10,573 nt of DNA, from contig UQJF01000106.1 in the NCBI GenBank assembly GCA_900541315.1, forward strand, positions 1-10,573, in the 5' to 3' direction. The translations under genes were made by a program, and so were the position numbers. The notes beneath the pieces were generated by a model. The model did no database searches and was not told the DNA's origin. It saw nothing but the letters and a program-made list of their open reading frames with translations. Positions 1-4,790 of the stretch are shown in pieces (position 1 is the stretch's first letter; each line of letters opens with the position of its first letter). This stretch comes from an uncultured Clostridium sp. Its GTDB lineage: Bacteria > Bacillota > Clostridia > Lachnospirales > Lachnospiraceae.

Positions 1-34
1 GTCTCGTGGGCTCGGAGATGTGTATAAGAGACAG
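1..34 (+). other. Nextera transposase adapter left on the contig end (not genomic)
   Basis: The first 34 bases are identical to the Illumina Nextera read-2 adapter. Positions 16-34 are the 19-base Tn5 mosaic end AGATGTGTATAAGAGACAG, and 1-15 are the read-2 specific tail. This is residual library sequence, so genomic DNA starts at 35 and base 1 is the end of an assembled contig. Promoter-like strings inside it (TATAAG) mean nothing biologically. Confidence 0.98.
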
Positions 35-84
35 GTATAACTCATTTTACAAAAAATAAAAGCAATAATAAAAGCAATTTATAA

Positions 85-114
85 TTGACTAACCCAATGA
101 TACAGGAATACAAT
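85..114 (+). promoter_or_regulatory. Sigma-A promoter of feoA
   Basis: TTGACT (85-90), an 18-base spacer and TACAAT (109-114) match the vegetative sigma-A consensus at 5/6 in each box. Transcription would start near 121, giving a leader of about 80 bases before the feoA start at 202. The -35 box is part of a TTGACTAAC motif that recurs twice more around feoA, so a repressor could occlude it. This is inferred from sequence only. Confidence 0.6.
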
Positions 115-156
115 ATTGATACAACAAACGAAATTAACTGACAATATTAGTTGTAT

Positions 157-174
157 ATAACTCAAGTTAGTCAA
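157..174 (-). promoter_or_regulatory. Candidate operator, TTGACTAACT-N2-AGTT motif upstream of feoA
   Basis: Read on the minus strand, these 18 bases are TTGACTAACTTGAGTTAT, containing the inverted repeat TAACT-TG-AGTTA. The plus-strand copy at 478-496 shares TTGACTAACT followed after 2-3 bases by AGTT. A half copy (TTGACTAAC) overlaps the feoA -35 box at 85-93. Repeated palindromic sites around an iron-linked gene suggest binding by a metalloregulator of the DtxR or Fur type. The regulator is not encoded in this window and its identity is a guess. Confidence 0.4.
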
Positions 175-201
175 TATTAATTGGATTTGGGGGGGATTTT
201 T

Positions 202-414
202 ATGCAGGCATTAACAGAAATGAAGCCTGGTGAAATCTGTACTGTTAAGTGGATGATGGCAGGTGCAAAAATCGGGGAATGGATGGAAAAACATAGTATT
301 ACAGAAGGCAGCAGCATTAAGGTGATCCAGAATTGCATGGGTGATCTAATCATTGGTACCAGAGAGGGAAAAGTAGCTGTAGGCAGGGAGATTGCCTGCA
401 GGATAAAGGTATAA
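202..414 (+). CDS. feoA: FeoA family protein (ferrous iron transport accessory protein)
   Basis: A 70-residue protein, the usual size for a stand-alone FeoA: one small SH3-like beta-barrel. FeoA is a cytosolic accessory of the FeoB ferrous-iron transporter; related domains form the C-terminus of DtxR-type regulators. Visible family features are the opening MQALTEMKPGEICTV, the central GAKIGEWMEKHSITEGS where the family usually has a glycine-containing L.x.G.x.G turn, and the strand-rich end (VIQNCMGDLIIGTREGKVAVGR). I chose ATG 202 because a G-rich ribosome binding site (GGGGGG, 190-195) lies just upstream; an in-frame TTG at 181 precedes that site. No feoB follows within the window. The next genes are a small membrane protein and a P1B ATPase with no terminator before them, so this FeoA probably serves that cluster. 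The family call is firm; the partner is inferred. Confidence 0.85.
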   Translation: MQALTEMKPGEICTVKWMMAGAKIGEWMEKHSITEGSSIKVIQNCMGDLIIGTREGKVAVGREIACRIKV

Positions 415-437
415 GATATGCTTAAAGGGGGAGTAAT

Positions 438-485
438 ATGCAGGTACAAGCACACATCTTATTGAGAAATGTTCTGATTGACTAA
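438..485 (+). CDS. Possible 15-residue leader peptide or decayed gene start
   Basis: ATG 438 opens a 15-codon frame (MQVQAHILLRNVLID, stop 483-485) behind a strong purine tract, AAAGGGGGAG at 424-433, with a short 4-base spacing. The arrangement of a G-run followed by ATGCAGG echoes the feoA start at 202, so this could be a leader peptide, the remnant of a duplicated feoA, or chance. The stop codon falls inside the TTGACTAACT motif at 478-496. No known family is recognisable. Expression is unproven. Confidence 0.2.
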   Translation: MQVQAHILLRNVLID

Positions 486-496
486 CTACAAGTTGA
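478..496 (+). promoter_or_regulatory. Second copy of the TTGACTAACT-N3-AGTT motif, with a weak promoter
   Basis: TTGACTAACTACAAGTTGA contains the inverted repeat AACT-ACA-AGTT and matches the minus-strand site at 157-174. It overlaps weak sigma-A-like boxes: TTGACT (478-483) with TAAAGT (502-507, 18-base spacer), or TTGATT (493-498) with TAAAAA (516-521, 17-base spacer). Having the same motif before feoA and before the DUF6110-like gene suggests the same regulator controls both. No other function was seen in the 415-614 gap. Confidence 0.35.
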
Positions 497-614
497 TTTG
501 CTAAAGTATCAAATGTAAAAATTAAGTATAAAACATGTGTGCTTTCAGAATCTTTCTGTGCTTGGTTTTGTGAGAAGACTTTGGGAGTACATTCTGGACA
601 AGGAGGATAAAAAC

Positions 615-929
615 ATGATGTTAGATATTGGAAAAGTAAAAAAGATTGGTTTATTTGCAAGCGGTGTGCTGTTTGGTACAGCTGGTGTTAAAGTTTTAGG
701 AAGCAAGGATGCTAAAAAGTTCTACATCAATTGTCTGGCAGCCGGACTTCGCGCTAAGGATTGTGTTATGACTACTGCAACTAACATTCAGGAAAATGCA
801 GAAGATATCCTTGCAGAAGCTAAGGAGATCAACGAGCAGAGAAACAAAGAAGAAGTTTTTGAGGATGAGAGCCAGGCAGAGGCAGAAAAGTTCTTTAATG
901 AGGAAGAAGCAGCAAACGCTGAGGCTTAA
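615..929 (+). CDS. Small membrane protein, DUF6110-like, partner of the P1B ATPase (FezA-like candidate)
   Basis: A 104-residue protein in three parts. Residues 1-10 form a short basic N-terminus. Residues 11-29 (IGLFASGVLFGTAGVKVLG) are a glycine-containing hydrophobic segment, probably membrane-inserted. Residues 56-104 are a Glu/Ala-rich, probably helical cytoplasmic tail. Cys40 and Cys50 are the only cysteines; there is no His/Asp-rich metal-binding end. ATG 615 follows a near-perfect AAGGAGG (600-606); the frame stays open upstream to an ATG at 537 but without such a site. The sequence recalls the DUF6110 family, from memory. The layout of one membrane segment, a GLR stretch and a Glu/Ala tail also resembles mycobacterial PacL (DUF1490) proteins, which scaffold P1B ATPases. 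Lying directly before such an ATPase, it is a candidate for the FezA role in ferrosome formation. Family call moderate; function inferred. Confidence 0.7.
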   Translation: MMLDIGKVKKIGLFASGVLFGTAGVKVLGSKDAKKFYINCLAAGLRAKDCVMTTATNIQENAEDILAEAKEINEQRNKEEVFEDESQAEAEKFFNEEEAANAEA

Positions 930-946
930 TTAAAAAATAAACGGGG

Positions 947-979
947 GCCTGGGGAGAAAAACTTCCCGGGCTTTCTTTT
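947..979 (+). terminator. Attenuator-like hairpin between the small membrane protein and the ATPase
   Basis: GCCTGGGGAG (947-956) pairs over ten positions, two of them G-T, with CTTCCCGGGC (962-971) around an AAAAA loop, followed by TTTCTTTT (972-979). It has the form of an intrinsic terminator with an interrupted T-run, so termination is probably partial. It lies 18 bases before the ATPase start. This would yield more of the small membrane protein than of the ATPase from one transcript. Confidence 0.6.
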
Positions 980-997
980 ACAGGGAGCGATAAACCT

Positions 998-3115
998 ATG
1001 AAATTTTCCATTAAACATGAGATAAACGGAAGATTCCGTATCCATGTATTCCAGAAAGGTGTTATGAGCCTGCGCCAGGCAGATCTGCTTCAGTATTACC
1101 TGGGGACTCTTCCGGGAGTACAGAACGCAAAAGTTTATGAACGGACTGCAGACGCAGTTATTATTTATAAAGGTGACAGGAATGAGATCCTGGAAGGGAT
1201 CAGGACTTTTTCTTATGAAAATAAAGAATTAGAAGAAATCGTACCGGCAAACAGCGGACGTGAGTTAAACAGAGAGTATCAGGAAAAACTGTTTAAGCAT
1301 GTAGCTGTACGCATGGTTACAAAGACATGCTTTCCATTTTGGTTAAGAGCTGTTTATACTACGGCAAAGGCAGTACACTATGTATTTAAGGGAATCTGTT
1401 GTCTGTTAAAGGGCAAACTGGAAGTAGAAGTTCTGGATGCAACTGCTATTACGGTTTCTATTATAAGAAGTGACTTTAATACGGCAGGCTCTGTTATGTT
1501 CTTGTTGGGCATTGGTGAACTGTTAGAGGAATGGACACACAAGAAGTCTGTTGGGGATCTGGCAAGAAGCATGTCCTTAAACATTGAAAAAGTGTGGCAG
1601 AATGTAGATGGTACAGAAATATTAGTTCCTGTATCCAACATTAAAGAGGGCGACCTGGTAACGGTCCATGTTGGAAATGTGATTCCCTTAGACGGTGAAG
1701 TTATAAACGGTGAAGCAATGGTAAACCAGGCTTCTATGACCGGTGAATCTGTTCCTGTAAAGAAAGAAGCAGGCTCCTATGTATATGCAGGAACTGCAGT
1801 GGAAGAGGGGGAGATCACCCTTAAAGTAAAACATGCAGCCGGTTCTACACGTTTTGAGCGTATTGTAAAGATGATCGAGGATTCTGAAAAATTAAAATCC
1901 TCTGTAGAAGGAAAAGCTGCAAACCTGGCAGATGCCCTGGTTCCATGGAGTCTTGGCGGTACCGCCCTTACATGGCTTTTGACACGCAATTCCACAAAGG
2001 CACTGTCGATTCTTATGGTGGATTTTTCCTGTGCATTAAAGCTGGCAATGCCGTTATCCGTTCTTTCTGCTATGCGTGAGGCAAATAGCCACCGTATTAC
2101 TGTAAAGGGCGGCCGGTTCTTAGAGGCGGTATCTGAGGCACATACCATTGTATTTGATAAAACCGGTACCCTTACAAAAGCAGAGCCGGTACTGGCAGAT
2201 ATAGTTGTGTTTAATGATATGTCCCAAAATGAGATCCTGAAGATCGCAGCATGCCTGGAAGAGCATTTCCCACATTCTATGGCAAATGCAGTTGTAAAAG
2301 AAGCAATAAATAGAAAACTTGTCCATGAAGAAATGCACTCCAAGGTTGACTATATCGTAGCACACGGCATTGCAACCTATGTAAATGATGAGCGTGTTGT
2401 GATCGGAAGCCATCACTTTGTATTTGATGATGAAAAGTGTATTATCCCGGAAGAGCATAAGAAGGCATTTGATGAACTGCCTCCGTATTATTCTCATCTG
2501 TATATGGCTATTGGCGGAAAGCTGGCAGCTGTTCTCCTGATCGAGGATCCACTTCGCCCAGAAGCGAAGGATACAGTTGAAGCTTTAAGAAGTCTTGGTA
2601 TTAAGAATATCGTTATGATGACTGGTGACAGTGAGAGGACAGCAAGAGCCATCGCTGAAAAAGTAGGTGTTGACAGGTACTTTTCCGAGGTACTTCCAGA
2701 GGACAAAGCCGGATTTGTAGAGCGTGAAAAGGCTCTGGGTCATAAGGTCATCATGATCGGAGATGGAATCAACGATTCACCTGCACTTTCTGCAGCTGAT
2801 GTAGGCATTGCCATCAGTGAAGGCGCTGAAATTGCAAGAGAAATCGCAGATATTACGATTTCTGAGGAAAATCTGTATCAGCTGGTAACATTAAAAGCGA
2901 TCAGCAATGGTTTAATGAAGCGTATCCATGGAAATTACCGTTTTGTTATTGGATTTAACTTAGGACTGATCCTTTTAGGCGTTGCCGGTGTGATCGCACC
3001 TGCCACGTCTGCGCTGCTGCACAACACATCTACTTTAGGCATCAGCTTAAAGAGCATGACAAACCTGTTAAATGATCAGGAAAAGAAAAAAGAATATGAA
3101 GAAGCAGAAGCCTGA
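998..3115 (+). CDS. Heavy-metal-translocating P1B-type ATPase, P1B-6/FezB-like
   Basis: A 705-residue ATP-driven metal pump. Residues 1-74 are an HMA-like domain with a GRFRI motif (11-15) but no CxxC. Hydrophobic segments lie around 103-135, 148-175, 316-360 and 645-672. Cytoplasmic motifs are intact: actuator TGES (248-251), phosphorylation site DKTGTLT (387-393, Asp387), TGD (542-544), hinge GDGIND (588-593), and HNTSTLGIS near the C-terminus. Two are unusual. The transmembrane motif that is normally CPC or SPC reads SCALK (344-348), and the nucleotide-binding HP dipeptide reads His426-Ser427. This combination, with the small membrane partner upstream and feoA nearby, fits the iron-linked P1B-6 group that includes FezB, the ferrosome ATPase. 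ATG 998 has an AGGGAG site 10 bases upstream. The P1B family is certain; the metal (iron favoured, manganese possible) is inferred. Confidence 0.93.
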   Translation: MKFSIKHEINGRFRIHVFQKGVMSLRQADLLQYYLGTLPGVQNAKVYERTADAVIIYKGDRNEILEGIRTFSYENKELEEIVPANSGRELNREYQEKLFKHVAVRMVTKTCFPFWLRAVYTTAKAVHYVFKGICCLLKGKLEVEVLDATAITVSIIRSDFNTAGSVMFLLGIGELLEEWTHKKSVGDLARSMSLNIEKVWQNVDGTEILVPVSNIKEGDLVTVHVGNVIPLDGEVINGEAMVNQASMTGESVPVKKEAGSYVYAGTAVEEGEITLKVKHAAGSTRFERIVKMIEDSEKLKSSVEGKAANLADALVPWSLGGTALTWLLTRNSTKALSILMVDFSCALKLAMPLSVLSAMREANSHRITVKGGRFLEAVSEAHTIVFDKTGTLTKAEPVLADIVVFNDMSQNEILKIAACLEEHFPHSMANAVVKEAINRKLVHEEMHSKVDYIVAHGIATYVNDERVVIGSHHFVFDDEKCIIPEEHKKAFDELPPYYSHLYMAIGGKLAAVLLIEDPLRPEAKDTVEALRSLGIKNIVMMTGDSERTARAIAEKVGVDRYFSEVLPEDKAGFVEREKALGHKVIMIGDGINDSPALSAADVGIAISEGAEIAREIADITISEENLYQLVTLKAISNGLMKRIHGNYRFVIGFNLGLILLGVAGVIAPATSALLHNTSTLGISLKSMTNLLNDQEKKKEYEEAEA

Positions 3116-3134
3116 TTTTTAAGTCAGGTTCTGC
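3104..3134 (+). other. Hairpin spanning the ATPase stop codon
   Basis: GCAGAAGCCTGA (3104-3115, includes the stop codon) pairs with TCAGGTTCTGC (3124-3134) with one bulged G. There is no T-run after it, so it is not a terminator by itself. A second small inverted repeat, TTTTAG-AAAG-CTAAAA (3145-3160), lies between it and the terminator at 3162. It could protect the mRNA 3' end. Confidence 0.45.
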
Positions 3135-3161
3135 AGTGGGAAAGTTTTAGAAAGCTAAAAA

Positions 3162-3197
3162 GCCGTTGTAAGGAAAAATTCTTTACAGCGGTTTTTT
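3162..3197 (+). terminator. Intrinsic terminator of the feoA-ATPase cluster
   Basis: CCGTTGTAAGG (3163-3173) pairs with CTTTACAGCGG (3181-3191), 11 pairs including two G-T, around a 7-base AAAAATT loop and followed by TTTTTT (3192-3197). It closes the metal cluster and isolates it from the sporulation genes, which have their own promoter directly downstream. Confidence 0.85.
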
Positions 3198-3207
3198 GCG
3201 TTATGTA

Positions 3208-3237
3208 GAATATTTTTATTGTAAAAAAGCCATTTTA
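3208..3237 (+). promoter_or_regulatory. Sigma-G-type promoter of spoVAD-spoVAE
   Basis: GAATA (3208-3212), an 18-base spacer and CATTTTA (3231-3237) fit the forespore sigma-G pattern GNATR-N18-CATNNTA exactly, as known for spoVA operons in Bacillus and Clostridia. Transcription would start near 3244, only about 5 bases before the first ATG at 3249. That argues for the second ATG, at 3279, as the real spoVAD start. sigma-F recognises similar boxes and cannot be excluded. Confidence 0.65.
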
Positions 3238-3278
3238 AGGGTAACTACATGAATAAAAAAGAAAGGCTGGAAAATAGT

Positions 3279-4316
3279 ATGGAGCAGAAAAGAGGAAGAG
3301 CCAGTATTCTATTTGAACATCCCCCTGTGATCAGGAGTATTGCTTCTGTAGCAGGCACGAAAGAAGGAAAAGGACCTTTGGGTTCGCTTTTTGATGCAGT
3401 GGAGCAGGATGACAAAATGGGAAAGGAAAACTGGGAAGAAGCGGAAAGTGCCATGCAGGAAAAGGCGGCCAGAATGGCTATGGCAAAGGCTTATCTTACA
3501 GAAGGAAAAATAGATTACTGCTTTGCAGGAGATCTGTTAGGACAATTGATCGCTACCTCCTTTGGCACGGGAAGCCTGAAGATCCCGCTCTTAGGACTGT
3601 ACGGTGCCTGCGCTACCATGGGAGAGGCATTAGGGCTTGGTGCAATGACGGTAAATGCAGGTTACGGGGAAAATGTACTTGTCATGGCTTCCAGTCATTT
3701 TGCTACAGCAGAAAAAGAGTTCCGTTTTCCTCTTGCCTATGGAAACCAGAGACCAAAATCCGCCACCTGGACGGTAACAGGCTGTGGGGCAGCAGTGGTT
3801 GGAAAATATGGAGAAAAAGGAATCGCCCGGATCGCAGGCATCACCACAGGCCAGGTAGTAGATGCAGGAATCAGAGATTCCATGAATATGGGTGCAGCCA
3901 TGGCCCCGGCAGCCTTTCATACAGTGATGCAGAATTTAAAAGATCTTGAGATAACAAAAAAGCAGCTGGAAAGTGGCTGGTATGACAAGATCATCACCGG
4001 GGATCTGGGAAAAATTGGGAAACAGGCTTTAGCAGAGTTTATACGAAATGAAGGGCTGGAAGCAGAAGAGTTTTTAATGGATTGTGGTATGGAGATTTAT
4101 GACAGCAGCGATCAGGATACCCACGCAGGAGGAAGCGGCTGCGGCTGCAGTGCCCTGGTACTTGGTGCGTTGATATTGCCAAATATCCAGGCGGGCATCT
4201 GGAGAAGGGTTCTTTTTATTCCTACAGGAGCCCTGCTTTCTACAGTCAGTTTCAATGAAGGCCAGACCATACCGGGAATCGCCCATGGGATAATTTTGGA
4301 AGGTATGGGAAAATAA
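3279..4316 (+). CDS. spoVAD: Stage V sporulation protein AD
   Basis: SpoVAD is a soluble, thiolase-fold component of the SpoVA channel and binds dipicolinic acid on its way into the forespore. Family hallmarks are FEHPPVIRS at the N-terminus, GTKEGKGPLG, CFAGDLLGQ, the thiolase-like YGACATMGEALGLG with its conserved Cys, ASSHFATAEKEFRFP, WTVTGCGAAVV, the MGAAMAPAA stretch, AGGSGCGCSALV and TGALLS near the end. From ATG 3279 the protein has 345 residues, close to the roughly 338 usual for the family, with twelve residues before FEHP. An in-frame ATG at 3249 would add ten residues. It has an AAGGG site at 3237-3241, but that site lies upstream of the transcription start predicted from the sigma-G boxes. 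The site for 3279 (AAAGG, 3262-3266) is weak. spoVAE follows 18 bases downstream. Identity is firm; the start is a judgement. Confidence 0.93.
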   Translation: MEQKRGRASILFEHPPVIRSIASVAGTKEGKGPLGSLFDAVEQDDKMGKENWEEAESAMQEKAARMAMAKAYLTEGKIDYCFAGDLLGQLIATSFGTGSLKIPLLGLYGACATMGEALGLGAMTVNAGYGENVLVMASSHFATAEKEFRFPLAYGNQRPKSATWTVTGCGAAVVGKYGEKGIARIAGITTGQVVDAGIRDSMNMGAAMAPAAFHTVMQNLKDLEITKKQLESGWYDKIITGDLGKIGKQALAEFIRNEGLEAEEFLMDCGMEIYDSSDQDTHAGGSGCGCSALVLGALILPNIQAGIWRRVLFIPTGALLSTVSFNEGQTIPGIAHGIILEGMGK

Positions 4317-4334
4317 GAAAGGTGTGATAAATAA

Positions 4335-4688
4335 ATGGATTATATAAGAGCATTTCTTACAGGGGGAGTGATCTGCGCCCTGGTGCAGATTTTAATGGAA
4401 AAGACAAAAATGATGCCAGGCCGTATTATGGTTCTTTTGGTAGTATCTGGTGCTGTTTTAGGTGCAGCAGGTATTTATGAGCCCTTTAAAGAATGGGCCG
4501 GAGCTGGAGCAGGTGTCCCACTCTTGGGCTTCGGAAATACCCTGTGGCAGGGAGTGAAAAAAGCAATAGGGGATGAGGGCATTTTAGGCGCCTTTAAAGG
4601 AGGACTTTCAGCATCCTCTGGCGGGATTACCGCAGCTCTTATATTTGGATATCTGGCATCGTTGATCTTTAAACCAAAAATGAAATGA
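4335..4688 (+). CDS. spoVAE: Stage V sporulation protein AE
   Basis: A 117-residue integral membrane protein of the SpoVA dipicolinic acid channel in the forespore membrane. It has hydrophobic segments around residues 5-20 and 30-50, a glycine-rich central stretch (GAGAGVPLLGFGNTLWQGV) and a last segment around 95-112 before a basic end (KPKMK). The GVPLLGFGN and GILGAFKGGLSASSGGI stretches are typical of SpoVAE. The start at 4335 has AAAGGTGTG (4319-4327) upstream, and the gene lies 18 bases after spoVAD, so the two are one operon. The usual first gene of the core set, spoVAC, is not here. The gene ends in front of a strong bidirectional hairpin. Confidence 0.93.
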   Translation: MDYIRAFLTGGVICALVQILMEKTKMMPGRIMVLLVVSGAVLGAAGIYEPFKEWAGAGAGVPLLGFGNTLWQGVKKAIGDEGILGAFKGGLSASSGGITAALIFGYLASLIFKPKMK

Positions 4689-4731
4689 TCTGTTTTCAGG
4701 CAAAAAATTGTAATAGTAAATATGGAAAGAA

Positions 4732-4787
4732 AAAAGCATCTGGAAAAGATCTTGTATGATCTGCATACGTCTTTTCCAGATGCTTTT
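4732..4787. terminator. Bidirectional terminator between convergent spoVAE and the PBP gene
   Basis: An 18-base perfect inverted repeat (4732-4749 with 4770-4787, core GCATCTGGAAAAGA) encloses a 20-base apex that itself folds: GTATG (4754-4758), ATCTG, CATAC (4764-4768). On the minus strand the stem is followed by TTTTTTCTTT, a strong signal for the PBP transcript, whose stop is 4 bases away. On the plus strand the run is only TTTT, so spoVAE termination is weaker. Confidence 0.9.
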
Positions 4788-4790
4788 AGA

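Noticed and set aside
36..84. Promoter or gene in the A/T-rich stretch after the adapter
   Set aside because: Only low-complexity AT sequence with one TATAACTCA echo of the operator motif was seen; no coherent promoter or open frame.
181..201. TTG start seven codons upstream of feoA
   Set aside because: The G-rich ribosome binding site lies inside that extension and serves ATG 202; FeoA proteins normally begin near MQ/ML-x-L.
537..610. Structured RNA in the leader before the DUF6110-like gene
   Set aside because: Only short, weak pairings such as CAGA-TCTG were found and nothing matches a riboswitch class I know.
537..614. N-terminal extension of the DUF6110-like protein from ATG 537
   Set aside because: ATG 615 has a near-perfect AAGGAGG at the right distance, and the extension would place odd charged sequence before the membrane segment.
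1777..2343. Long minus-strand open frame inside the ATPase gene
   Set aside because: It is antisense to conserved ATPase motifs and looks like a reading-frame shadow.
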